32,252 nucleotides of DNA from Treponema sp. (GCA_031266255.1 JAISBK010000115.1:1-32252), one strand, 5' to 3'; counted from the first letter of the stretch, positions 1 to 7,173 are shown. Notes: generated from the letters alone by a model not told the origin. Made by a program: numbers and translations.

Positions 1-1
1 T

Positions 2-328
2 ACCGTATCAGGGGGCAGGGTACCGTTAAGACTTACTGATGAGGAATTAACGGAAGCCATAAAAGCGGCAATGGGATGGTGTATAGGGCATAACCTATTA
101 AAAGAATTTTTTGAGAGGAATGGGTCGGAGGTAATGAACATGTTATTTGCAGAATTTAACCTGGAAGCTGAACTTGCGGCTGAACGGGAAGCGGGCCAGG
201 AAATAGGCTGGGAAAAACGGAACATAGCGATAGCCAGAAACGCCCTGGCCGAAGGGCTCTCCCCTGAGTTGGTGCAGAAGATCACCGGCCTTGATCTTGA
301 GACGCTTATGCAGCTTTCCTCACCATAA
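2..328 (+). CDS. Rpn family recombination-promoting nuclease/putative transposase, C-terminal fragment
   Basis: The frame is open from the left edge to a TAA at 326-328, so this is the 3' end of a gene that starts outside the window. The visible C-terminus (about 108 residues) has a helical segment with an EAELAAEREAGQEIG-type charged stretch, then a short helix-turn-helix-like tail (IARNALAEGLSPELVQKITGLDLETL). That tail is typical of PD-(D/E)XK nuclease family 'putative transposase' (Rpn) proteins, which are numerous in many Treponema genomes. The nuclease core lies outside the window, so activity cannot be judged. The ATG at 71 is internal to the open frame and is probably not the start. 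An A-rich/T-rich 6-bp stem with a T-run follows the stop. Confidence 0.6.
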   Translation, partial: TVSGGRVPLRLTDEELTEAIKAAMGWCIGHNLLKEFFERNGSEVMNMLFAEFNLEAELAAEREAGQEIGWEKRNIAIARNALAEGLSPELVQKITGLDLETLMQLSSP

Positions 329-330
329 GC

Positions 331-350
331 AAAAAGCCCCTTTTTCTTTT
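331..350 (+). terminator. weak intrinsic terminator after the Rpn-type gene
   Basis: AAAAAG (331-336), a CCC loop and CTTTTT (340-345) form a 6-bp stem followed by CTTTT. The stem is A/U-rich and so weak, but it sits directly after the stop codon and before dus, which starts 27 bases later. Confidence 0.35.
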
Positions 351-376
351 ATCCTAAAATTAATTATTACTATAAC

Positions 377-1345
377 ATGGCTGTATCTTTTTTACTAGCT
401 CCTATGGCCGAATTAAGTCATAGAGCGCTTCGGGAATTAATCGAAACCTTCGGCGCTTGTGATGAATATTTCACCGAAATGATAAGCGCCAAAGCCCTTA
501 TCAACCGCGGCCCCTTTGAAGCCTGGTATACCGATCCAGGGCCTTGTCCTCAGCGTCTGGTATATCAGGTGGTAGGATCTGATCCTGAACAAATCGCCGC
601 AGCAGTCAGCCTGCTGGATACCCAAGCATGTGCGGGGATTGACCTTAATATGGGCTGTGCTGCCCCCGCCATAGTTAGAACCGGTGCAGGGATCCGCTGG
701 ATGAGCTCCCCAGACCGCGCCGGGGCATTGATTAATCGGGTACGGAAACAGACCAAACAGCGTTTAAGCGTTAAATTGCGGATCGGCATGGAAGATGATT
801 TTGAATACCTGGTGGCTTTCTGTAAGAGGCTTGAAGCCGAAGGGGTGGAGCGTATCACCCTCCACCCCCGAACAGCCCGGGAAAAGTTCAAACGTCGTCC
901 CCGCTGGGAATACGTGAGCCGCCTTCGCTCGGCCTTACATATCCCGGTGGCGGGAAACGGGGATATCGCTGATGCCCAAGAACTGGTTCACCGGGCGACA
1001 GAAGGCTGTGATGCGGTCATGGTAGGCCGCCTGGCAATCCGAGCTCCCTGGGTTTTTGCCCTGGCCCGGCATCTGGAAAACCCTGAAGAAGGGCCTCCGC
1101 TTCCAGAACGCATCGATCTGGAAGAACTTGGTCTCCGGTTTCTAGAACTCTTGGCCCAATATCAGCCCCGGGAATTCCATCAAAGCAGGGCCTATCGGTT
1201 TTTTACCTATTTCTGCGATAATTTCACCTGGGCTACCTACCTTAAAACCCGCCTGGCCCGGGAAACCGGACTTTCAGCCATGGCCCGCGTCTTGTCTGCT
1301 TATTGCCAGGAACATCCTGAAGAACGAACCGTGGATCTTAGCTAA
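377..1345 (+). CDS. dus: tRNA-dihydrouridine synthase (Dus family)
   Basis: A flavin enzyme that reduces specific uridines in the D-loop of tRNA to dihydrouridine, using FMN and NAD(P)H in the cytoplasm. At 322 residues it has the usual family length. The N-terminus LLAPMAE begins the TIM barrel. Residues 91-94 (NMGC, Cys94) hold the expected catalytic Cys, although the next residues are AAP rather than the usual PxP/PAK. The substrate-binding LHPRT segment, the AGNGDI strand and the GCDAVMVGR FMN phosphate motif are all present, followed by the helical C-terminal domain. There is no clear Shine-Dalgarno sequence before the ATG; a TAAAAT box at 355-360 could give a very short leader. The 3' end overlaps convergent adk by 8 bases. 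DusA/B/C subtype is not assigned. Confidence 0.9.
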   Translation: MAVSFLLAPMAELSHRALRELIETFGACDEYFTEMISAKALINRGPFEAWYTDPGPCPQRLVYQVVGSDPEQIAAAVSLLDTQACAGIDLNMGCAAPAIVRTGAGIRWMSSPDRAGALINRVRKQTKQRLSVKLRIGMEDDFEYLVAFCKRLEAEGVERITLHPRTAREKFKRRPRWEYVSRLRSALHIPVAGNGDIADAQELVHRATEGCDAVMVGRLAIRAPWVFALARHLENPEEGPPLPERIDLEELGLRFLELLAQYQPREFHQSRAYRFFTYFCDNFTWATYLKTRLARETGLSAMARVLSAYCQEHPEERTVDLS

Positions 1346-1970
1346 TCCCCAGGGCGTTCTTGAAATTGACCACTACCGTGTCAACCAAACCCTGGGCGTC
1401 AATATCTACTAAAAGCCCCTGGTTCCGGTAATACTCAATGAGCGGCAGGGTTTGTTCCCGGTAAACCTCAAGCCGTTTTCGGATGGCTCCTTCCTTATCA
1501 TCTTCCCGGATAAACAGTTCACCGCCACAAGTATCACAGATCTGCTCCTGTTTCGGTTTATGGAAGGTGATATGAAAGTTCATCCCGCATTTCCGGCAAA
1601 CCCGACGGCCTGAAAGCCGTTCCAGCACTGCAGCATCAGGAATATCGAAGTTCACCACCTTATCCACGGCAGAAAAATCTGCCAAGGCTTCAGCCTGGAA
1701 AATAGTCCGGGGAAAACCATCCAGAATATACCCCGCTTGCGTATCCTGCTGGGCAAGCCGTTCCTTGACGAGCAGGATGGTGGTTTCATCATCCACCAGT
1801 TTCCCCTCCTCAATAATAGCCTTGACCTTGCAACCCAGGGGACTTAAGGTAGCTATGGCTGAACGAAAAATGGCTCCTGTACTGATGTGGGGCACATTAC
1901 AGATTTCCACCCCTCGGGCAGCTAAGGTACCTTTACCTGCTCCAGGGGGACCCAGGAAGATTAGTTTCAT
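1338..1970 (-). CDS. adk: adenylate kinase with zinc-binding LID
   Basis: Catalyses ATP + AMP to 2 ADP in the cytoplasm. The P-loop GPPGAGKGT is at residues 7-15. The AMP-binding region, the LDGFPRT motif (83-89) and a long LID are all present. The LID carries four cysteines as two CxxC pairs (Cys125/128 and Cys145/148), the structural zinc site found in many Gram-positive and some other bacterial adenylate kinases. An open frame extends to 2033, but the ATG at 1970 has AAGGAG placed just upstream and gives the standard 210-residue protein, so I chose it. A TATACT -10 box lies at 2008-2013 on this strand. The 3' end overlaps dus, which runs in the opposite direction. Confidence 0.95.
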   Translation of the reverse strand: MKLIFLGPPGAGKGTLAARGVEICNVPHISTGAIFRSAIATLSPLGCKVKAIIEEGKLVDDETTILLVKERLAQQDTQAGYILDGFPRTIFQAEALADFSAVDKVVNFDIPDAAVLERLSGRRVCRKCGMNFHITFHKPKQEQICDTCGGELFIREDDKEGAIRKRLEVYREQTLPLIEYYRNQGLLVDIDAQGLVDTVVVNFKNALGIS

Positions 1971-2018
1971 AGTATACTCCTTACGTATTACTGCTTGACT
2001 TAAGGTAAGTATAAGACG

Positions 2019-2028
2019 TACCGAGGTA
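2019..2028. promoter_or_regulatory. short inverted repeat TACC-GA-GGTA between adk and the first PLP gene
   Basis: TACC (2019-2022) and GGTA (2025-2028) flank two bases, just upstream of the probable adk -10 box. The same half-site core recurs in the larger palindrome upstream of the second PLP-enzyme gene (3313-3328). Eight matched bases are weak evidence alone; a shared Rrf2-type operator is inference. Confidence 0.25.
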
Positions 2029-2062
2029 TACAATAAAGTCCAGAAAATACCGATTGTTCCTC

Positions 2063-2091
2063 TTGATGAAGGATCCGTGATATCCTACAAT
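2063..2091 (+). promoter_or_regulatory. sigma-70-type promoter for the first PLP-enzyme gene
   Basis: TTGATG (2063-2068), a 17-base spacer and TACAAT (2086-2091) match the housekeeping consensus well and lie 33 bases before the ATG at 2124. The spacer contains GGAT-7-ATCC (2071-2085), a possible operator. The leader has GGTAG (2095-2099) and CTACC (2117-2121) as an inverted repeat with the GGGAG ribosome site in the loop. Confidence 0.6.
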
Positions 2092-2123
2092 TTAGGTAGG
2101 ATAAATACTACGGGAGCTACCCT

Positions 2124-3257
2124 ATGAACCGAGGAACCTTACTCATACACAATGGTCACGAAACAGAGCCTTTAAGCGGAGCCCTGGGAGTGCCCATCAT
2201 ACAGACTTCTACCTTTAATCAGGGAGATCTGTCCGGTCATCAAGAATACGATTATGCCCGGTCAGGTAACCCTACCCGAAAAGCTCTGGAGGAGATCATC
2301 GCAAGCCTGGAAAACGGGGCCAAGGGCTATGCCTTTGGAAGCGGGATTGCAGCTATTTCATCGGTCTTGGGGATTTTTTCTACCGGAGACCACCTCATCG
2401 CGGCAGAGGATATCTACGGTGGAAGTTGGCGGATCCTGCATACTTTTTATAAGCGCTGGGGCTTGGAGACGAGCCTTGTGGATGCCACGGATCCGGATCA
2501 GATCCGGCGGGCCATCAAGCCCAATACCAAAGGGCTTTTTCTTGAAACCCCCTCAAATCCCCTGCTCAAGATTACCAATCTCCCGGTGTGCCTGGGGATT
2601 GCCCAGGAAGCAGGGCTTATTTCCATTGTGGATAACACCTTTATGACCCCTTACCTCCAGCGGCCCCTGGAACTGGGAGCAGATATAGTGGTTCATTCAG
2701 CCACGAAGTTTCTGGGGGGACACAGCGACGTCATATCCGGTTTAGCGGTAACCAAAACCGAAGCGCTGGGGAAGCAGGTATACGCCGTGCAAAACGGTTT
2801 TGGCGCGGTACCCGGGCCCTGGGATATCTGGCTGGTGATCCGGGGCATCAAAACCCTCAAGGTACGCATGGATGCCCAGCAAGCCACTGCTCGGCAATTA
2901 GCGGTATGGCTCAAAGCCCACGAGAAGGTGAGTGGGGTGTTTTATCCAGGATTGGACGGACATCCAGGCAGGGAAATCAACCAAGCCCAAGCAGCAGGAC
3001 CTGGAGCCGTGTTCTCTTTCAAGACTAAAACCACAGAACAGGCTCTTCGCTTCTTGGCTCAGGTGAAACTGGCAGCCACTGCGGTGAGTCTAGGCGGAGT
3101 GGAGACTATAGCTTCCTACCCGGTAAAGATGAGCCATGCCTCCATACCTCCCGCGGAACGGGAGCACTTGGGCATTACAGACACCTTGATCCGGATTTCC
3201 GTGGGATTGGAAGATCCAGCGGATCTTATCGCTGATTTTGCACAGGCTTTATCATGA
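2124..3257 (+). CDS. Cys/Met metabolism PLP-dependent enzyme (cystathionine gamma-synthase/lyase type)
   Basis: A fold-type I PLP enzyme of the transsulfuration family, 377 residues, the usual length. Visible motifs: DYARSGNPTR (43-52; the Tyr-x-Arg pair contacts PLP phosphate across the dimer), YGG (98-100; the Tyr stacks on PLP), ETPSNP (141-146), VDNT (Asp170 contacts the pyridine nitrogen), and SATKFLGGHSD with the Schiff-base lysine Lys195. The LGGVE(T/S) segment and the final RISVGLED signature are intact. The family includes cystathionine gamma-synthase, beta-lyase and gamma-lyase, methionine gamma-lyase and O-acetylhomoserine sulfhydrylase; sequence reading alone does not separate them. 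A paralogue lies next downstream, followed by two Rrf2 regulators, suggesting a regulated sulfur amino acid step. Confidence 0.88.
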   Translation: MNRGTLLIHNGHETEPLSGALGVPIIQTSTFNQGDLSGHQEYDYARSGNPTRKALEEIIASLENGAKGYAFGSGIAAISSVLGIFSTGDHLIAAEDIYGGSWRILHTFYKRWGLETSLVDATDPDQIRRAIKPNTKGLFLETPSNPLLKITNLPVCLGIAQEAGLISIVDNTFMTPYLQRPLELGADIVVHSATKFLGGHSDVISGLAVTKTEALGKQVYAVQNGFGAVPGPWDIWLVIRGIKTLKVRMDAQQATARQLAVWLKAHEKVSGVFYPGLDGHPGREINQAQAAGPGAVFSFKTKTTEQALRFLAQVKLAATAVSLGGVETIASYPVKMSHASIPPAEREHLGITDTLIRISVGLEDPADLIADFAQALS

Positions 3258-3312
3258 AATGAGGGCCTTTAACCGTAAAACGTTTAGTTTTGCATTGTCT
3301 TTGTATTGGAAG

Positions 3313-3328
3313 TACCGTGATAACGGTA
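3313..3328. promoter_or_regulatory. palindromic candidate operator between -35- and -10-like boxes
   Basis: TACCGT-GATA-ACGGTA is a perfect 6+6 inverted repeat. It falls between TTGGAA (3306-3311) and TAGAAT (3331-3336), a 19-base spacing, so a bound protein would block promoter access. The downstream operon encodes two Rrf2-family regulators, which usually autoregulate. The inverted repeat is seen directly; the binding protein is inference. A strongly AT-rich stretch (about 3338-3395) follows and could hold other -10 boxes. Confidence 0.45.
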
Positions 3329-3401
3329 GCTAGAATAGGTATTATGTATTATTGTTATAGAATATATCGAACATATTTTGAAAAATATACAAAACCACGG
3401 T

Positions 3402-3440
3402 GTTCCTACAAGTATGGGCAGGTTTTAGTCTGCAAGGAAT
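3402..3440 (+). promoter_or_regulatory. two nested short inverted repeats in the leader of the second PLP gene
   Basis: TTCCT (3403-3407) pairs with AGGAA (3435-3439), enclosing GCAG (3418-3421) paired with CTGC (3430-3433). The structure sits in the 213-base gap before the gene at 3471. No known riboswitch core was recognised; it may be a chance fold. Confidence 0.25.
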
Positions 3441-3470
3441 CCACTACATTTATCAGGACAGGAGATATGC

Positions 3471-4694
3471 ATGGAAGAAACCCACGGTATCCACACACCC
3501 CATGAGGGTGCGCAAAAAAAACATTCAGGCAGCGACCGTTCATTGGACACCATCGCGGTACGGGGGGCCAACCTTTTTGAACCTCATACCGGAGCGGTCA
3601 GCACACCCATCTATCAGAGTTCAACTTTCAGGCATCCAGGACTCTTTGAATCCACGGGCTTTGATTATTCCCGGAGGATCAATCCCACCAGAACCGAGCT
3701 TGAACGTACCCTGGCCTTACTTGAACGAGGACGCTTTTGCCTTGCCTTTTCAAGCGGTATGGGGGCAATTTCTGGGATCATCAAGCTCTACCGGCCTGGG
3801 GATCACCTGATCGTTTCTGAGGATCTCTACGGCGGTACCTACCGGCTTTTCACCGAGTATTATGCCCGCTATGGTTTTTCCTTTTCTTGGGTGGATACTA
3901 GCGATTTTACTCGTGTGGAAGAAGCGCTTCGGCCTGAAACAAAGGCCATTTTCATTGAGACTCCCTCGAATCCCATGATGAAAGTTACGGACATCCGGCG
4001 TTGTGCAGCATTAATGCATCGCCAAGGGGGACATCTTATCGTTGATAATACCTTTCTTTCTCCTTATTTCCAGAATCCCCTGAACCTCGGTGCGGATATG
4101 GTTATCCATAGTGGTACCAAATACTTAAGCGGCCATAACGATACCCTGTCAGGGTTCATTGTGCTTTCCGATATTCCCCTAGAACAATCCCTCCGGGAGA
4201 TTCAGAAAAGCGAAGGAGCCAGCCTTTCGCCCTTTGACGCATGGCTGACCCTGCGGGGTATCAAAACCTTGGCCCTCAGAATGAAAACCTGTGAGCAGAA
4301 CGCCTTTCGCATTGCCCGGTGGTTGCGGGAGCACCCCCGGGTGGATCAGGTTTTCTTCACCGGCTTTGAGGATCATCCCCAGTATGCCTTGTCCTGTTCC
4401 CAGGCCCGGGGTTTTGGAGGGATGATTTCCTTTTATGTGAAAGATCCCGCGGATGTGCCTATCTTGCTTAAACGGGTTTCTCTGATCCTCTTTGCAGAAA
4501 GTCTAGGCGGAGTTGAATCTCTCATCACCTATCCCTTGGTACAGACCCACAGTGCTATCCCTGAAGCCATGCGTAAGGCCGCGGGAGTCAACGACCGGCT
4601 TCTGCGCTTATCCATCGGTATTGAAGATGCAGATGAGCTTATCGCCGATCTGGAGACTGCCTTTACCTACTGCGGCAAAGAAGGATATGTATGA
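3471..4694 (+). CDS. second Cys/Met metabolism PLP-dependent enzyme
   Basis: A 407-residue paralogue of the gene at 2124, with an extra, polar N-terminus of about 20 residues. It has DYSRRINPTR (65-74), YGG (120-122), ETPSNP, VDNT (191-194) and SGTKYLSGHND with the PLP lysine Lys217; LGGVE and RLSIGIED complete the family signature. The start ATG at 3471 has CAGGAG six bases upstream. Its stop overlaps the first Rrf2 gene by four bases (ATGA), so enzyme and regulator are translationally coupled. The two enzymes could perform successive transsulfuration steps or act on different substrates; which is the synthase and which the lyase is undecided. Confidence 0.88.
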   Translation: MEETHGIHTPHEGAQKKHSGSDRSLDTIAVRGANLFEPHTGAVSTPIYQSSTFRHPGLFESTGFDYSRRINPTRTELERTLALLERGRFCLAFSSGMGAISGIIKLYRPGDHLIVSEDLYGGTYRLFTEYYARYGFSFSWVDTSDFTRVEEALRPETKAIFIETPSNPMMKVTDIRRCAALMHRQGGHLIVDNTFLSPYFQNPLNLGADMVIHSGTKYLSGHNDTLSGFIVLSDIPLEQSLREIQKSEGASLSPFDAWLTLRGIKTLALRMKTCEQNAFRIARWLREHPRVDQVFFTGFEDHPQYALSCSQARGFGGMISFYVKDPADVPILLKRVSLILFAESLGGVESLITYPLVQTHSAIPEAMRKAAGVNDRLLRLSIGIEDADELIADLETAFTYCGKEGYV

Positions 4695-5122
4695 GAATTT
4701 CTACTAAAGGCCGGTATTCCTTGGAAGCGCTGTTGTATATGGTCCTGCTTCCCCAAGGAGAATATGCCTGTACCAGAACCATTGCGGAAAACACCGGTCT
4801 TTCCGATGGTTACTTGGAACAGCTCTTCATCCCCCTGCGAAAAGCGGGTATTGTCCGGGGTATCCGGGGCCCCCAAGGGGGTTACATTACCGGCAAACCA
4901 ATAAACCAGATCACTGTAGGAGATGTACTCCGAGCCGTGGAAGGTTCCCTGGAACTCGTCGATTGTGTAAGCTCCAAGACCTGTCCTAGCCAGAAAGATT
5001 GTATTTCCCGGCATACATGGAGTGAACTCTACCAGGAAATAACCAACTGTATAAACACCATTACTTTGCATGACCTGGTTGAGGCCTACCATGCTCTGGA
5101 CATCGTGGAGTACGCAATATGA
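4691..5122 (+). CDS. Rrf2-family regulator with IscR-type cysteine triad
   Basis: A DNA-binding repressor or activator of the Rrf2 family, 143 residues. The N-terminal winged helix begins MRISTKGRYSLEAL, with the recognition region SDGYLEQLFIPLRKAGIV and the wing GPQGGY. Cys92, Cys98 and Cys104 form C-x5-C-x5-C, the spacing and numbering of the Fe-S ligands in E. coli IscR. A histidine lies at 108, whereas IscR uses His107. Sensing an iron-sulfur cluster is therefore likely. It overlaps the upstream PLP enzyme and the downstream second Rrf2 gene by four bases each. Its targets probably include its own operon; control of cysteine supply for Fe-S assembly is inference. Confidence 0.88.
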   Translation: MRISTKGRYSLEALLYMVLLPQGEYACTRTIAENTGLSDGYLEQLFIPLRKAGIVRGIRGPQGGYITGKPINQITVGDVLRAVEGSLELVDCVSSKTCPSQKDCISRHTWSELYQEITNCINTITLHDLVEAYHALDIVEYAI

Positions 5123-5553
5123 AAATTTCAACCCGAGGCCGTTACGGTATACGGCTTCTTATCGATCTGGCAGAACATACCAATGAATCCCATGTGTCCT
5201 TGGCGAGTGTAGCGGAACGCCAACGTATTTCCATCCGTTATTTAGAGCAGGTCGCGGTGATCCTGCGCCGGGGTGGGTTTATTCGGTCAGTTAAAGGAGC
5301 CTCTGGCGGGTATACCTTAGCCCGGCTTCCCCAGGACATTTTCATCGGTGAAGTTCTGCGGGAACTTGAAGGGGATATGCTGGTAGTGGATCCCCCGCTT
5401 CCCAAAGTAAAAGAAACCAAAATCCAACGGTGCATCAGACTTACGGTCTTTGAGCGGCTCAACGAACGGATTGCTACAGTAATCGACCGGAAGACCCTCG
5501 CATCAGTAGTGGGCACCATTGATCCGGACGAATCCTATATGTATTTCATCTGA
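5119..5553 (+). CDS. Rrf2-family regulator without cluster cysteines
   Basis: The second tandem Rrf2 protein, 144 residues, has the same N-terminal winged helix (MKISTRGRYGIRLL, SIRYLEQVAVILRRGGFI, wing KGASGGY). The loop that carries the cysteine triad in its neighbour is here replaced by a Pro/Lys-rich segment (DPPLPKVKETK). Only one Cys is visible (Cys105), so it cannot bind a cluster in the IscR manner. This resembles the CymR branch, which senses cysteine status through a protein partner, but that placement is inference. The ATGA overlap with the upstream regulator suggests equal production; heterodimers are conceivable. Confidence 0.85.
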   Translation: MKISTRGRYGIRLLIDLAEHTNESHVSLASVAERQRISIRYLEQVAVILRRGGFIRSVKGASGGYTLARLPQDIFIGEVLRELEGDMLVVDPPLPKVKETKIQRCIRLTVFERLNERIATVIDRKTLASVVGTIDPDESYMYFI

Positions 5554-5566
5554 CACCTGCGGTGGG

Positions 5567-5590
5567 CAACGTGGGGGGCCTTGGACGTTG
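5567..5590. repeat. inverted repeat CAACGT-12-ACGTTG after the Rrf2 operon
   Basis: A perfect 6-bp inverted repeat 14 bases after the second Rrf2 stop, with a G-rich 12-base centre. There is no T-run, so it is not a standard terminator; it could be an operator or chance. Confidence 0.25.
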
Positions 5591-5654
5591 GGAATGGGGG
5601 CGTACGTCCCTTCGGTCCTGTTTCTTGCGCTAAGTTTTTACGACGCAAGATGCC

Positions 5655-5683
5655 TTGAACCCTGCCTAAGAAAAAGATATGGT
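5655..5683 (+). promoter_or_regulatory. sigma-70-type promoter for the CBS-ACT gene
   Basis: TTGAAC (5655-5660), a 17-base spacer and TATGGT (5678-5683), 31 bases before the ATG at 5715, which has GGAGG at 5703-5707. Position and spacing are good; the -10 match is moderate. TAGAAT at 5683-5688 is an alternative -10 with poor spacing. Confidence 0.4.
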
Positions 5684-5714
5684 AGAATTTACCCAATACT
5701 ATGGAGGCTCCTCT

Positions 5715-6362
5715 ATGATAATTAGTCGTGTTATGAGCAAAAATCCGGTTTTTGTGCACCCCGATATTTCGGTACACGATGCCCGCTCCCTCATGGATAA
5801 GGAAAAAATAGGCCGGCTGCCTGTGCTGGATAAGAATCAGCGGTTGGTGGGCATCGTAACCCGGAAGGATCTGCTGAGGGCTGGTCCTTCCCTGGCCACG
5901 AGCCTTGATATATATGAAATAAGTTATCTGCTTTCTAAGCTCAAGGTTGAAAAGATTATGGTAAAGCAGGTTATCACCGTAACAGAAAACGAGGTGGTGG
6001 AGGAAGCCGCGCGGATCATGGCGGATAAGGACATAAGCTGCCTTCCGGTGATGCGAGGATCCCTCCTTGTGGGCATTATCACCGGAACCGATCTCCTCCA
6101 GGTGTTTATCCATGCCTTTGGCGGCCGCCACCCAGGAGTGCGGATTACCCTATCCATGAGCGAACGACCAGGTCAGTTGGCAAAATTAGCCGGGACCATC
6201 GCAGAAGGGGGAGGTAACATCGTGTCTTTTGTTTCGTCTGAAGGGGATGACCTCTCACGCCGGAGAGGAACTTGTAAAATCTCCGGCATGAGCCGAGCAG
6301 CGGTTGAAGCCATTGTCAAAACGATTCCTGAAGCGGAATTGGAAGATATCAGGGAAACATGA
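5715..6362 (+). CDS. CBS-CBS-ACT domain protein (AcuB-like)
   Basis: A soluble protein of 215 residues. Two CBS domains occupy roughly residues 1-60 and 75-135 (VMSKNPVFVHPDISVHDARSLM ... GRLPVLD, then VKQVITVTENEVVEEAARIM ... SCLPVM ... GIITGTDLL). A C-terminal ACT domain follows (about 140-215, VRITLSMSERPGQLAKLAGTIAEGGGNIVSF). CBS pairs bind adenine nucleotides, and ACT domains often bind amino acids. No catalytic domain is present, so it probably regulates a partner protein. An open frame begins at 5679, but the ATG at 5715 has a perfect GGAGG at the right distance. It stands between the sulfur genes and the flagellar operon and may belong to neither. The ligand is unknown. Confidence 0.82.
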   Translation: MIISRVMSKNPVFVHPDISVHDARSLMDKEKIGRLPVLDKNQRLVGIVTRKDLLRAGPSLATSLDIYEISYLLSKLKVEKIMVKQVITVTENEVVEEAARIMADKDISCLPVMRGSLLVGIITGTDLLQVFIHAFGGRHPGVRITLSMSERPGQLAKLAGTIAEGGGNIVSFVSSEGDDLSRRRGTCKISGMSRAAVEAIVKTIPEAELEDIRET

Positions 6363-6392
6363 GCTCCTCTAGGGTGTTGTCTACATACTATC

Positions 6393-6419
6393 TAAAGAAA
6401 TGTTTTTTTTAACCGATTA
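6393..6419 (+). promoter_or_regulatory. sigma-28-like promoter for the flagellar operon
   Basis: TAAAGAAA (6393-6400), exactly 11 bases, then ACCGATTA (6412-6419). The enterobacterial sigma-28 consensus is TAAAGTTT-N11-GCCGATAA, so the -35 core TAAAG and the -10 core CCGAT are intact. The predicted start of transcription falls just before the ribosome site AAGGAG (6431-6436) of flbB. The gene for sigma-28 (fliA) lies about 18 kb downstream in the same direction. Confidence 0.5.
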
Positions 6420-6442
6420 GATAATAAGATAAGGAGATTGAG

Positions 6443-7075
6443 GTGGCCCCACTCGGAAAATCACGGGTTCTTGGCAAGATAATTGTACTCGTATTGCTCA
6501 TCATAGTGCTTGTAGGTGGAGGACTTGTGTGGTTCGATTATCTCAATGTTGTAGATGCTAAGACCCTTTTAGCCCCCCTCTACCGTTTCATGGGCCGAGA
6601 AGGCCGGAGTACCAATACGCTTGAGGATGATGCATTGCTTTCTCTGGATGCGGAACGGCTTGCCATACGGCTGGAAGCCTTGGAACTGCGTAGTCTTGAG
6701 TTGGAAAAACAGGAACAGGATCTTCAGAGCCGGCGGGGTGAAATAGAACAAATGGCCCAGGCATTGGAAGAGCGGCAGAAATCCTTGGATGAACGGGAGA
6801 ATTCTTTCAACGCGCTTGTGCAAGCCGCTGAAACGAAAAGTAACAATGTCGAACAGGTTGCCCGGTACTTGACCGGTATGCCTCCCCAGCAAGCAGTGGG
6901 TATCATTGTCGAGATGGAAGATCAGGATACTATTGATGTATTCAGGAAGGCTGAAGAGCTGGCCCAGGCAGAAGGAACCGCCTCTATTGTCTCTTATTGG
7001 ATGTCCCTCCTTCCTGCGGAACGAGCAGCGGAGTTACAACGAAAGATGGTGGGAAGACCTGCTACGCTTAACTAA
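6443..7075 (+). CDS. flbB: FlbB-like periplasmic flagellar collar protein (MotE-like domain)
   Basis: A 210-residue protein with a GTG start and AAGGAG six bases upstream. One N-terminal membrane helix (about residues 9-29, IIVLVLLIIVLVGGGLVWF) is followed by a long charged coiled coil (about 60-125, rich in Glu, Gln, Arg). The C-terminal helical domain (VARYLTGMPPQQAVGIIVEMED...) resembles the MgtE-N/MotE fold. In Borrelia, FlbB is the base of the spirochaete-specific collar that helps recruit stators around the periplasmic motor, and its gene lies immediately before the fliK homologue, as here. The gene assignment rests on this architecture and position. It appears to be the first gene of the operon; flgB-fliJ are not upstream. 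Confidence 0.75.
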   Translation: MAPLGKSRVLGKIIVLVLLIIVLVGGGLVWFDYLNVVDAKTLLAPLYRFMGREGRSTNTLEDDALLSLDAERLAIRLEALELRSLELEKQEQDLQSRRGEIEQMAQALEERQKSLDERENSFNALVQAAETKSNNVEQVARYLTGMPPQQAVGIIVEMEDQDTIDVFRKAEELAQAEGTASIVSYWMSLLPAERAAELQRKMVGRPATLN

Positions 7076-7173
7076 TAGTACCAGGCCTTTGGCGGGACAT
7101 TACATGATGTGGCAGCAATACAAAAATAGTCGAAGTTTGATAAGCTTCAGGCATATATTAAGGAGGCGGGGTG

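Noticed and set aside
3258-3470. SAM, T-box or other known sulfur riboswitch
   Set aside because: No recognised conserved core such as a T-box sequence or SAM-I junction is visible; only short stems are present.
3290-3505. A 71-codon plus-strand frame in the gap before the second PLP gene, with cysteines near its start
   Set aside because: It starts at TTG without a ribosome site, covers the promoter-like region and palindrome, and runs out of frame into the PLP gene. A Cys-sensing leader peptide was considered but nothing else supports it.
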